This document shows, one piece after another, positions 14,748 to 25,235 of a stretch of 64,000 nt of DNA. The position numbers were made by a program, and so were the translations under genes. Under the pieces are notes generated by a model. It saw only the letters and a program-made list of their open reading frames with translations. It was not told the origin of the DNA and searched no databases. Numbering within the stretch: position 1 is the stretch's first letter; each line of letters starts with the position of its first letter. Origin of the DNA: Bin5 sp965116395 (GTDB taxonomy: Bacteria > Chloroflexota > Anaerolineae > Caldilineales > Caldilineaceae); NCBI GenBank assembly GCA_965116395.1, contig OZ220684.1:1116001-1180000 (forward strand), written 5' to 3'.

Positions 14748-17621
14748 ATGCGTTCCGTTTACAGCTATCTTGGCCTCTGGAGAATTGCTCTCCGGCGATT
14801 CAGTTCCGAACCGGTTCTGACGATTTGTCTTCTGCTCGGTTGGAGCGTTGTGGTGGCGCTGGCATCGGCGCCGCCGATGTACACTGACGCGGCCAACCGC
14901 TCCCTCTTGCAGCATGAGCTGCAGACAGTACCCAATCGCTCCGCATTCTCATTTTTTTATCATTATGTAAAAGGGTCGAGCGTCGAAGGCGCCGATTGGC
15001 AGGACTATTTTGCTCTGAACCAGTACATGGAGACTCGCTACACGCAGGACTTGGGACTCCCGTACAGGTCGGACATGCACTATGTCAAGAGCGATTTGCT
15101 GCAGGTGTTTCCGGTTCGGGACGGGGAGTACGAACTGCGGGACCAGCCTCTTTTGCGAGGCTACCTGGGCTTTATCGACCATATGGAAGAGTACGTTTCG
15201 ATTGTTGAGGGCGAACTGCCGGCGCTGGATAGCAGTGCGGGGGAAAGCAGCGACGTAGTCGACATCCTGGCCAGCCAGGCATTTGCGGTCGAGGCCGGAT
15301 TACAGGTAGGGGAACGATACACACTTTTCGACCCAAGCGTGCGAACGCCCAACGGCGCAGTTGTGCGACTGGAAGTTCCGGTACGCATTGCTGGCATCTG
15401 GATTCCGCGTGCAGACGGGGGCGCCACGTGGCATCTGCCGCCGGCATCCTTCGCGAACGTCTTTCTGGTACCGAAGGAGAGATATGTCGGGAAGATTGGG
15501 GCAATAGTTCCGCACGCGCTGACAGATGTTGGCTGGTACAGGGTGGTCAACGGCGAATCGGTACGCGCTGAGGATGTGGACAGGTTTCTGGGCAGGGTCA
15601 ATTATGTTGACCGCCAGATCAAGAACCTTATTTCGACTGCATATCTAGAGCTTTCTCCTGTCTCTGCGCTCAGACGCTACCAATTGTCATCATCCGCCCA
15701 AGCCGTTCTCCTGCTCCTGTTCAGCATTCCCATTCTTGGGCTGGTGCTCTACTTTATTGTTCTGGTTGCCGACAGCACAGTGAAGCGCCAGCAGATAGAG
15801 ATTTCGATCCTCAAGAGCAGGGGGGCAACGACGGGGCAGGTCTTCTCCATTTATCTGCTCCAGGGGGTAACTCTTGGGATCGTCGCGCTTGCAATTGGCC
15901 CGCTATTGGGTCGTGTGGTGGCGCAGCTAATAGGCGGGACGCGCTTCTTTATGACATTTGATGGGCAGTCACCGCTGCAGGTCGAGGCGACTGCGACCAG
16001 CATGACCTATACTTTTGTCGCGATCGGAGGCGCCCTTTTTGCAACCGTGTTGCCGGCGATGGGCGCGGCGCGGCTGGCGATTGTCGAAGCCAAGCAGGAG
16101 GTGAGCCGCCGCCAACGACGCTCCTTCTGGGAGCGCTCATACCTCGACTTTCTGCTGCTGGGCGTAGCGGGTTATGGATACTATTTGCTCAATACGCAGG
16201 GTCGGATCGCTTTTCTGCAGGCCAATGTTCCCACCGATCCGCTGGATAATCCGCTGCTATTTCTGGCGCCGGCGCTTTTTATTCTTGCGGTCGCGCTTGT
16301 AGCCGCCCGTCTTTTTCCTCTTATCGCAGCCGCTCTGAGTTTGCTGTGGTCACGCTTGGGCGGGGTCTCGATGCTGTTGGCGTTCTATAACCTGGCACGA
16401 ACGGGCAAGGTCTACACTAGCCTGTTGTTGTTGCTGATCCTGACAACAAGCCTGGGCACTTTCACGGCGTCGATGGCGCGCACGCTCGACGCGAACCTGG
16501 TGGCGCGCATTTTTTACGAGGTGGGAGCGGACGTCACCCTGACCGAAGGGGCGGCTTTGCGGATGTTACCTTCCGACGACGGCCCTGTGGAAGAGGGGGA
16601 AGAGGAGTTTGTCTGGATAAACCTGCCTGTGGATGAGCACAGGCAAGCGCCGGGTGTAAGGGCGGCGACCCGGATTGGCGAGTTCCCCGTTTCCACGCGT
16701 GTCGGCAGCAGGCTAGTCAACGGGCGGCTTTTCGGCATCGACCGCAATCAGTTTCCGGAGGTCGCGTACTTCCGGCGGGACTTCGCTGATGCTTCGCTGG
16801 GTGCGCTAATGAATGCGCTGGCGCTGGAGTATGGCGGTGTAATTGTCAGCCAGTCGATGTTGGACACTCTTGGTCTACAGGTTGGCGACACCATCGCGCT
16901 TAGCGGGCTCGTCTCTGCAAGCAATGCGACATTTGATTTTCAGATAGTGGGGGCAATGGAATATTTTCCAACTGTCTACCCGGAGGACGGCGAATTCTTT
17001 GTCGCCAATCTGAACTACATTTTTTCGCTCCTGGGCCACGAGGTTCCTTACAGGGTGTGGCTGGCCACGGAAGAAGCCCTCGATCCGGAGCAGTTGACAA
17101 GTTCCTTGGATGAACTTGGTTACAGAATACTGGCGATTGAGGATGCACATTCGGAGTTGGCGGAGGAGCAGGCGCGGCCCGCGCGTGTCGGCCTGTTCGG
17201 CTTTCTTTCGGTGGGTTTCATCGCCGTCGCCATGCTGAGTGTGCTGGCGTTGGTGATATATTCGGCGCTGTCGTTTCGCCAACGATTCATCCAGCTCGGC
17301 ATTCTGCGAGCGATGGGTCTTTCGACCAGTCAGCTCGTCTTTTCACTGGGCGGCGAACAGGTGATGGTTACGACAGCGGGCATTGCTGCCGGCAGTTACC
17401 TGGGTCTGCTAAGCAGTTACCTTTTCATTCCCTTCTACCAGATTGGGTACGATGAGGCCGATTTGATCCCGCCGTTCGTCGTGCAGATAGCCTGGGATGA
17501 TGTGGCGCAATTGGTGCTGGCGATGTTGATCATGGTGTTGGCGGCCGCGGTCGGCACGCTTTGGCTGCTGATGCGGATGAAGACTTTCCAGGCCATAAAA
17601 ATGGGCGAAGCGCTGGCCTGA
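14748..17621 (+). CDS. FtsX/MacB-type (ABC3) permease without an ATPase partner
   Basis: A 957-residue integral membrane protein. The ATG at 14748 is chosen over an upstream TTG at 14715; neither has a strong ribosome site. It has an N-terminal helix (about 30-45), then a large extracytoplasmic domain. A first FtsX block follows at about 310-430 (LLLLFSIPILGLVLYFIVLV, then helices after SILKSRGATTGQVFS). Further helices lie at about 475-580, then comes a second extracytoplasmic domain. A second FtsX block lies at about 825-950 (LGILRAMGLSTSQLVFSLGG). The duplicated layout matches LolE/MacB-like or AttFG-type permeases that move lipids, lipoproteins or peptides. Its placement behind a sugar transporter with no ATPase gene is unusual. 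Confidence 0.82.
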   Translation: MRSVYSYLGLWRIALRRFSSEPVLTICLLLGWSVVVALASAPPMYTDAANRSLLQHELQTVPNRSAFSFFYHYVKGSSVEGADWQDYFALNQYMETRYTQDLGLPYRSDMHYVKSDLLQVFPVRDGEYELRDQPLLRGYLGFIDHMEEYVSIVEGELPALDSSAGESSDVVDILASQAFAVEAGLQVGERYTLFDPSVRTPNGAVVRLEVPVRIAGIWIPRADGGATWHLPPASFANVFLVPKERYVGKIGAIVPHALTDVGWYRVVNGESVRAEDVDRFLGRVNYVDRQIKNLISTAYLELSPVSALRRYQLSSSAQAVLLLLFSIPILGLVLYFIVLVADSTVKRQQIEISILKSRGATTGQVFSIYLLQGVTLGIVALAIGPLLGRVVAQLIGGTRFFMTFDGQSPLQVEATATSMTYTFVAIGGALFATVLPAMGAARLAIVEAKQEVSRRQRRSFWERSYLDFLLLGVAGYGYYLLNTQGRIAFLQANVPTDPLDNPLLFLAPALFILAVALVAARLFPLIAAALSLLWSRLGGVSMLLAFYNLARTGKVYTSLLLLLILTTSLGTFTASMARTLDANLVARIFYEVGADVTLTEGAALRMLPSDDGPVEEGEEEFVWINLPVDEHRQAPGVRAATRIGEFPVSTRVGSRLVNGRLFGIDRNQFPEVAYFRRDFADASLGALMNALALEYGGVIVSQSMLDTLGLQVGDTIALSGLVSASNATFDFQIVGAMEYFPTVYPEDGEFFVANLNYIFSLLGHEVPYRVWLATEEALDPEQLTSSLDELGYRILAIEDAHSELAEEQARPARVGLFGFLSVGFIAVAMLSVLALVIYSALSFRQRFIQLGILRAMGLSTSQLVFSLGGEQVMVTTAGIAAGSYLGLLSSYLFIPFYQIGYDEADLIPPFVVQIAWDDVAQLVLAMLIMVLAAAVGTLWLLMRMKTFQAIKMGEALA

Positions 17622-17698
17622 CCGACAGAATTACGGGCGTGGATCGATAGTCGGTGTCGCGCGAATGCAGTTGCAGACCATTAGCCATTGGAGGCATG

Positions 17699-18703
17699 AT
17701 GAAAGTCGGACTCGACGCATTAACACTCAAGGCGGTCAGTCTCGACCCGTTGGAGCTTCTGGAACTGACCAGGGCCCACAGCCTGGAGGGACTGCACTTT
17801 TCATCCAGCCTGTTAAAAGGGCGCGATGATGCCTATATTGAAACGCTGGCGGCAGAGGCAGAGGCGCAGGGACTCTTTCTTGAATTGGCTGGAGCGGGTG
17901 TCAACCCAGGCCGGAGCGGGCGGAGCATTGCCGAGACGGTAGAGGAGTGGAAACCTCTTTTTGCGCTGACCAAGAAGTTGAATGCACCGATCCTGAACGC
18001 CTGTTTTGGCCTGCTCAAGGAGCGTACTTTTTCGGCGCCGACATTGGCGGAACAGATCGAGTTGACGATCGAGGTATTGCGTGAGTTAAGCCTGATGGCC
18101 GCGGACTTCGACGTGATAATCACGATGGAGTTGCATGTCGATCTGACTTCGCTGGAGCTTGTACGCATCATTGAGGCTGTCGATTCGGCGCACGTACGCG
18201 TCAACCTGGATACGGCCAATGCTCTGGGGCTGCTGGAGGATCCCGTGGACGCGGCGCGGGCGCTGGCGCCTTACGTGCATACGACCCATTTCAAAGACAC
18301 ATGCATCTATCCAACTCAAGAGGGATATAACTGGCAGGGGGGCGCGCCTTTGGGGCGCGGCCTGGTCGATCTGCCTAAAGTCGTTGAGATTCTCTACCGG
18401 GCCAATCCGAACGTTCATTTGAACATTGAGGACAGCGGCGGGTTTATCCCTATTCCGATGTATGACGAGGCCTTTCTCAAGAGCTTTACCGATCTGACGC
18501 CCGAGCGCATGGCCCGCTTTGTGCGCCATCTGTGGAGGGGGGAGCAGCAGGTTCGAGCCGGTCTCCATCCGCGCCCGGAGGAAAGCCGGGAGATTGACTG
18601 GGCCGCGGTGATTCCGGCCAGGCTTCAATATAATGTCGACTATGCACGACGTTTGCGCGACGAGACGGTGGCGCGCGTCGGGGATGCCAAGAGCAACGAA
18701 TAA
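17699..18703 (+). CDS. Sugar phosphate isomerase/epimerase (xylose-isomerase-like TIM barrel)
   Basis: A 334-residue protein. The second ATG of a pair (17699) is chosen because GGAGG is then 4 bases away. It is an AP-endonuclease-2/xylose-isomerase-like TIM barrel: LEGLHFSSSLL, IITMELHVDLTS with the metal-binding Glu, RVNLDTANALGL with the Asp, HTTHFKDTCIY with the His and Asp, and LNIEDSGGF with the last acidic ligand. Members isomerise or epimerise sugars, inositols or keto acids. It opens a block of four sugar-metabolism genes in one direction (isomerase, Gfo/Idh, SDR, isomerase) that likely acts as one catabolic pathway. Confidence 0.87.
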   Translation: MKVGLDALTLKAVSLDPLELLELTRAHSLEGLHFSSSLLKGRDDAYIETLAAEAEAQGLFLELAGAGVNPGRSGRSIAETVEEWKPLFALTKKLNAPILNACFGLLKERTFSAPTLAEQIELTIEVLRELSLMAADFDVIITMELHVDLTSLELVRIIEAVDSAHVRVNLDTANALGLLEDPVDAARALAPYVHTTHFKDTCIYPTQEGYNWQGGAPLGRGLVDLPKVVEILYRANPNVHLNIEDSGGFIPIPMYDEAFLKSFTDLTPERMARFVRHLWRGEQQVRAGLHPRPEESREIDWAAVIPARLQYNVDYARRLRDETVARVGDAKSNE

Positions 18704-18751
18704 TGACTGGCTCGGGCACTAAGGCACTAACTTCCACCAGGGAAAATTCCA

Positions 18752-19921
18752 ATGACAGATTACAGAGCTGCGGTGATGGGGTGCGGGCGGATGGCGCGGG
18801 GCCACATGCAGGCGTACAAGGAGTTGGGCATTCCGATCGCGGCGGGGGCCGATATCTCTGAAGATGCTCTGCAGGCTTTCGCTGAGGAGACGGGCGCTGA
18901 GGGGTTGTTCACCGACTACAGGAGGATGCTGGCTGAAGTTAAGCCGGATTTGGTGTCGGTGGTGACGCACGATGCGTTGCACTGCGAGATGGTGGTGGCG
19001 GCGGCGGAGGCGGGGGTCAGGGGCATAGTTTGCGAAAAGCCGATGGCGATGGATTTGGCGGAAGCAGACGAGATGCTGGAGGCCTGCCGGACGTCCGGCT
19101 CGCGGCTGACCATCAGCCACCAGCGTTACTATATGCCTCAGTACGCGCGTGCCCGTGAGTTGATTGCCGACGGCGCGATTGGGCGCGTGGTCTCGGCTGA
19201 GGCCTCGCTCAAGGCCGGTTGCCTGATGACGGACGGGACGCACACGATCCATATGCTGCTGGCGCTGCTGGGTGAGCCGGAAGTCGACCATTTGCTGGGG
19301 CAGGTGGACGGGAATGAAGGCTATGAGTATTACGGTCACCGCTGCGAAAATGCGGGCATTGCCTTCCTGGCGTTTACGAACCAGGTAAGAGCCAGCATGG
19401 TCTGGGGCTGGATGGCGCGTGAGGCGGCGCGAGAAGGCGGGATCAGGCGGCAGCAGTCGTTGGATCCGAGCTGGGACGACGAGCGCCATCGTTACCACCA
19501 TTTCATCATTCACGGCGACGGAGGCAGGCTGGAAGTCTACGGGGACGTATTCAAAATCACGGATATCGAGTCGACGCCTGCGGTGCGCATCTTTCGGGGC
19601 AACGAAATTGAGGACATACAGATTGAATGGCCGGCCCCTGTGAGCGCAATTGGGCTGGAGATCAAGGATTTGATGGAGACGATCGAGACGGGGGCGCCCC
19701 ATCCCTTGGATGGCGAGAACGGCCGCAAGATCACCGAGGTGATGATTGGCATCTATGAGTCGGCGCGGCGGCGTTCCATCGTCAAGTTCCCGGTCGAGGC
19801 GCGGGATAATCCATTCCTGGCGATGTGCGAGACTGGGGATTTTCCTCCACAGGGGGACGAGACCGGAAGACACGTCTCACCGAACCCGCGGGAAAGATGG
19901 CGAGTCAGAAGGGAATCCTGA
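18752..19921 (+). CDS. Gfo/Idh/MocA-family oxidoreductase
   Basis: A 389-residue NAD(P)-dependent dehydrogenase. The Rossmann nucleotide-binding motif is MGCGRMARGH (about residues 9-18) and the conserved EKP is intact in VCEKPMAMDL (about 91-100). The C-terminal beta-sheet domain includes GTHTIHMLLALLGEP with the expected catalytic-site histidines. It oxidises a sugar, inositol or sugar-acid carbon and works with the adjacent isomerases. It begins 48 bases after the isomerase and ends 19 bases before the SDR gene. Confidence 0.92.
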   Translation: MTDYRAAVMGCGRMARGHMQAYKELGIPIAAGADISEDALQAFAEETGAEGLFTDYRRMLAEVKPDLVSVVTHDALHCEMVVAAAEAGVRGIVCEKPMAMDLAEADEMLEACRTSGSRLTISHQRYYMPQYARARELIADGAIGRVVSAEASLKAGCLMTDGTHTIHMLLALLGEPEVDHLLGQVDGNEGYEYYGHRCENAGIAFLAFTNQVRASMVWGWMAREAAREGGIRRQQSLDPSWDDERHRYHHFIIHGDGGRLEVYGDVFKITDIESTPAVRIFRGNEIEDIQIEWPAPVSAIGLEIKDLMETIETGAPHPLDGENGRKITEVMIGIYESARRRSIVKFPVEARDNPFLAMCETGDFPPQGDETGRHVSPNPRERWRVRRES

Positions 19922-19940
19922 AACCAAAAGGAGTGTAGAG

Positions 19941-20699
19941 ATGGGCATTCTGCAAGGAAAAGTTGCGCTGGTAACGGGTGGGCGCCGAGGGATAGGACGA
20001 GGCATCTGCCTGGCGATGGCGGCGGAGGGGGCCGATGTGGCCGTCAACGATGTGGAGGGCGCGGGTCAGGCCGAGGCGGTCGCGCAGGAAGTTCGCGATT
20101 TGGGTGGCCGCGCGGTGGTGGCTATGGCCGATGTTGCCCAGCCCGACCAGGTACAGGCGATGGTGGATGGCGTGGTTGCGGAGTTGGGCGGGCTGGATAT
20201 TCTGGTGAACAATGCCGGTGTGGAGTCGATCGTGCCCTTCCTGGAGATAACGCCGGAGGAGTGGGAGCGAGTGACCAACATCAACCTGCGGGGCGAGTTT
20301 CTGTGCGCGCAGGCGGCGGTGCGGCAGATGATTGCCGGTGGGAAGGGCGGCGCCATCGTCAACATAGGGTCGGTGCAAGCGGGGATGGTGTTGCCGGGGC
20401 GGGCGCACTATGCGCCGAGCAAGCGGGGCGTAGAGGCGCTGACAGCGAATTTGGCGGTCGAACTGGCTGAACACAACATACGCGTCAACTGTATCAATCC
20501 CGGGTTGATCGACACGGACATGACCAGCTGGGTGATGAAGGACCCCGATATCCTGCCGGTTGTGTTGGAGAGTATTGCGCTCAAACGTGCGGGAGAGCCG
20601 GACGAAATTGGGCAAGTGGCGGCATTTCTAGCTTCGGACAAGGCCAGTTATGTGACGGGGCAGTCGCTGTATGTGGACGGTGGATTCCGCATCATGTAG
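19941..20699 (+). CDS. Short-chain dehydrogenase/reductase
   Basis: A 252-residue classical SDR; the start at 19941 is set by AAAAGGAG and by the canonical GILQGKVALVTGG N-terminus. It has TGGRRGIG (residues 13-19) for cofactor, NNAG (90-93) and the catalytic S144, Y157, K161 (GSVQAG and YAPSK). The C-terminal YVTGQSLYVDGGF is standard. It likely oxidises a sugar alcohol or aldonate-type substrate in the same pathway as the Gfo/Idh dehydrogenase before it. Confidence 0.95.
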   Translation: MGILQGKVALVTGGRRGIGRGICLAMAAEGADVAVNDVEGAGQAEAVAQEVRDLGGRAVVAMADVAQPDQVQAMVDGVVAELGGLDILVNNAGVESIVPFLEITPEEWERVTNINLRGEFLCAQAAVRQMIAGGKGGAIVNIGSVQAGMVLPGRAHYAPSKRGVEALTANLAVELAEHNIRVNCINPGLIDTDMTSWVMKDPDILPVVLESIALKRAGEPDEIGQVAAFLASDKASYVTGQSLYVDGGFRIM

Positions 20700-20756
20700 G
20701 GCGCCGGTGGCAGGCGGCCAGCAATACAGCCGAATGTTTTTTGTGAGGAGAGGACT

Positions 20757-21611
20757 ATGAAGATTGGCCATACTGGAATCACCTGGGGAATTCCAGGGGA
20801 TGTTGAGGAGGCGTACCGGGATACTGCCGAATTGGGGTATCTGGGATTTGAGACTTTTGCTTTCATAATTCTCGAGTTGAACGAAAGCAGGCCGGGGGGA
20901 TATCGCGGTCTGGTCGACAGTTTTGGCATCCCAACCGCTGCGGCCTACTGCTACAAGGAGTGGATCAACCCGGAGACAGCGGCAGCCGATCAGGAGGGCG
21001 CCCGCCGGGAGGCAGATGGGCTGCGTGCGCTGCCTGGGGGTGAAACGCTGGTACTGCAGGGCGGTCCGCGTCCTGCGGACGGTTATACGCCGGACCAGTT
21101 CCGGCGACTGGCCGACGCGCTGAATCAGGTCGGAGAGTATTGCCATCAGAACGGCCTCGCGGCCGGGCTGCACCCGCACACGGGGACGGCTATCGAGACG
21201 CGTGAGGACATCGACACGATTATGGGATTGGTCGATGCGTCGCTGATTGGATTTGCGCCGGATACGGGGCAGATCGCAAAGGGAGGCAGCGATATTCTGG
21301 AGGTGATGCGCACGTACCGGGACCGCATCGTCCACGTCCATCTGAAGGACTGGAACGGGAGCTACGAGCGGGATGGCGACGGCAAGGAGATCGACCGCAG
21401 CGGCTATGTGAACTACGAGCCGATCGGTAATGGGATTCTGCCCATGCCTGAGATCTTTGCCATTCTGGCGGAGAACGGCGGGTTTGACGGATGGATCAAC
21501 GTTGAATTGGACGGGACGGCGCGTGCGCCGCGGCCGGCGCGGGAGGCAGCAGGGATGAGTCAAGCCTATCTTGAAGCGCTGCTTGGCGATGATGCCGGTT
21601 GGACTTCCTGA
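20757..21611 (+). CDS. Sugar phosphate isomerase/epimerase (IolE/inosose dehydratase-like TIM barrel)
   Basis: A 284-residue protein with a strong ribosome site (GAGGAGAGG). TIM-barrel landmarks include GLAAGLHPHTGTAIETRED, GFAPDTGQIAKGG with the metal-binding Asp, VHLKDWNGSY with His and Asp, and INVELDGTARAP with the terminal Glu. The pattern is close to IolE/hydroxypyruvate-isomerase-like enzymes. It is last in the 17.7-21.6 kb block. A transposon copy begins 36 bases after its stop codon. Confidence 0.88.
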   Translation: MKIGHTGITWGIPGDVEEAYRDTAELGYLGFETFAFIILELNESRPGGYRGLVDSFGIPTAAAYCYKEWINPETAAADQEGARREADGLRALPGGETLVLQGGPRPADGYTPDQFRRLADALNQVGEYCHQNGLAAGLHPHTGTAIETREDIDTIMGLVDASLIGFAPDTGQIAKGGSDILEVMRTYRDRIVHVHLKDWNGSYERDGDGKEIDRSGYVNYEPIGNGILPMPEIFAILAENGGFDGWINVELDGTARAPRPAREAAGMSQAYLEALLGDDAGWTS

Positions 21612-21647
21612 AAATCGGCGCGGAGAGTACGCGTTTATCAATTAGAC

Positions 21648-21923
21648 GTAACTACTAAGCCATCTCCGGTGTGAGTTCACTGAATCAGGAACTGCAGTGG
21701 TCAGTGGCTAGTGATTCGAGACAACAGTTGGGGAGCAGACATTGTTGGCTAGACACGTTGCCGGGGAAGAGTACACACGGTGGCTAGCCAGGGCGGGGCG
21801 TTGCGGGGGCGCAGCCCCTGCACAAGGGAGGCCGCTTGCGGCCGACCGCCCATAAGATCGAGGAAAGAGAATACTTCGCTCGCTTCGTTCAGCGTCGCGA
21901 ACTGACTGTGGCTGAGTAGTCAC
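21648..21923. mobile_element. IS66-like MITE, copy C
   Basis: A 276-bp copy with left end GTAACTACTAAGCCAT and right end GTGGCTGAGTAGTCAC (one change in the terminal repeat). The flanks are AATTAGAC (21640-21647) and ATTTAGAC (21924-21931), an 8-bp duplication with one mismatch. The hairpin core is conserved. The left half differs from copies A and B and contains AG-initial heptads (21696-21716), so this copy is older or recombined. Confidence 0.82.
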
Positions 21924-21965
21924 ATTTAGACAATGAAACGCGGCAGGAGTGACTTAGAATTCGAA

Positions 21966-22940
21966 ATGAAGACCAGCTTCGTTGACGCCCTCATAGAGGA
22001 TAACCAGGCGGGATTGCGGGCTGCTCCCAAAGTCGACCTGCACTGCCATGCGTACTTCAGCACGCGCCGAGAAAAGCTGGAAAGGCGGTTAGGCCATGCG
22101 CTGGAGCCTCCCCCTGCCAAGATGGAAAAGCTGGGAGGGATGATAGTGTATGCGACTAATGTTTTGGACTCCCACTTAAGAAACCGGGAGACCAACGAGT
22201 TCGTGGTGGAGTCTGCGGTGTGCGACGCGATCGAAGACGGCGTTGTTGTATTGGAGATGAGTATCGACGTCCGACGGGCCGCGTATTATACGGATGGACT
22301 AGCGGGGGTAGTCAAGCATATCGGAGCGCTGGCCACTCGAAACCGGCAGCAGATCGATTTTCGCCCGGAGCTGGGTATTCCACGGCAGGCCGCGGCCGAC
22401 CCGGAGCTGATGTCGCGGGCGTATGAGGCAATTGAGTTGGGGTTCTTCAAGTCGATTGACCTGTATGACCACCAGGAGGCGTGTGCGCCGGAGGCGGTTG
22501 AGTCGCTGTACAAGAAGGCAGGCGCGGCGGGCATGAAACTGAAAGCGCATGTCGGCGAATTCGGGGGCGCGGAGGAGGTCCGGCGGACGGTCGAACTGCT
22601 GAAGCTGGAGGAGGTTCAACACGGCATTGGCGCGGTTGAGTCGGTCGAGGTCATGCGCTGGCTGGCGGAGAATCGGATTCGACTGAATGTGTGCCCGACG
22701 AGCAATGTCATGTTGGATGCGGCGTCTGACATGGCAAGTCACCCGATCCGTCTTCTGTATGACAACGGTGTGCCGGTCACGATCAATTCGGACGATCCGA
22801 TGATATTTGATCAGAGTGTCTCGGACGAGTATCGCAATTTGTACCGGGCAGGTGTTTTCAGCGCTGACGAGCTGGATGACATTCGACGGGCGTCGCTCGA
22901 TGGCGTTGTTAATCGGGTCGCTAACTATCTTGAACTGTGA
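21966..22940 (+). CDS. Adenosine-deaminase-family metallohydrolase
   Basis: A 324-residue protein. The ATG at 21966 is chosen because an AGGAG lies upstream (spacing long); an in-frame ATG at 21933 abuts the transposon and has none. Catalytic features of the adenosine/AMP deaminase family are present: VDLHCHAYF with metal histidines, KAHVGEFGG with His and the catalytic Glu, QHGIGAVES with His, and TINSDDPMIF with the two Asp. CPTSNV is also conserved. It hydrolytically deaminates an adenine-type or related heterocycle; the exact substrate is not clear. The transposon just upstream has probably replaced its native promoter. Confidence 0.85.
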   Translation: MKTSFVDALIEDNQAGLRAAPKVDLHCHAYFSTRREKLERRLGHALEPPPAKMEKLGGMIVYATNVLDSHLRNRETNEFVVESAVCDAIEDGVVVLEMSIDVRRAAYYTDGLAGVVKHIGALATRNRQQIDFRPELGIPRQAAADPELMSRAYEAIELGFFKSIDLYDHQEACAPEAVESLYKKAGAAGMKLKAHVGEFGGAEEVRRTVELLKLEEVQHGIGAVESVEVMRWLAENRIRLNVCPTSNVMLDAASDMASHPIRLLYDNGVPVTINSDDPMIFDQSVSDEYRNLYRAGVFSADELDDIRRASLDGVVNRVANYLEL

Positions 22941-23031
22941 TAGGCTACCCACTGCAGGCAACCCCCACACCCACCAACAGTCACCCGACAGTCCCTACAT
23001 TTCCCAAATCGCTTAGAGGAGAAAGACGGTC

Positions 23032-23352
23032 ATGTATGTCATCATCGCTCCCTTGAAGATCAAGGAAGAGTTTACGGAACGGTTCATCGAAGAGATACTG
23101 CTGGACGCCCAGGGTTCTGTGCAACATGAGCCCGGCTGCCTGCGATTTGACGTGATTCGGGATGGCGACGATCCGAACAAGATCTGGCTGTATGAGGTCT
23201 ATGAGGACGAGGCTGCGTTCCAGGCGCACATGCAGACGCCTCACTTCATCAGGTGGCGGGATACTACCGAAGATTGGGTGGCTGAGCGCCCCGAAGGCAA
23301 AGCGATTGGGGCTTCTGTCCTCTGGCCGCCGCGCGAGGATTGGGACGACTAG
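23032..23352 (+). CDS. Antibiotic biosynthesis monooxygenase (ABM)-domain protein
   Basis: A 106-residue protein with AGAGGAG upstream. The dimeric alpha+beta ABM fold is evident: MYVIIAPLKIKEEF, HEPGCLRFDVIRDGDDPNKIW, YEVYEDEAAFQAHMQTPHF. Members are quinol monooxygenases, LsrG-like isomerases or small detoxifying proteins. Close coupling to the following gamma-glutamyltransferase gene (56 bases) suggests one transcript. Confidence 0.88.
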   Translation: MYVIIAPLKIKEEFTERFIEEILLDAQGSVQHEPGCLRFDVIRDGDDPNKIWLYEVYEDEAAFQAHMQTPHFIRWRDTTEDWVAERPEGKAIGASVLWPPREDWDD

Positions 23353-23408
23353 CGCTACTCTACACACACCAAGATTTGGTCAGTTGCCAGCGCATGGGGA
23401 GGAAAACG

Positions 23409-25145
<1,737 letters not shown>

Positions 25146-25151
25146 AAGGAC

Positions 25152-25179
25152 AGGGGTCAGGGGTCAGGGGTCAGGGGTC
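25152..25179. repeat. Four tandem AGGGGTC heptads
   Basis: Four perfect 7-base units AGGGGTC between the two gamma-glutamyltransferase genes, followed by the variant AGTTGTT. It belongs to the same AG-initial heptad family as those at 12614, 28326, 44158 and 53609. Confidence 0.8.
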
Positions 25180-25235
25180 AGTTGTTAGACATGGCGGTCA
25201 CCAGTTAATGCGCAGAATATAGACGGAGGTGGGGA

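Noticed and set aside
25152..25179. CRISPR-like array
   Set aside because: The repeat unit is only 7 bases with no spacers; it is a simple tandem heptad.
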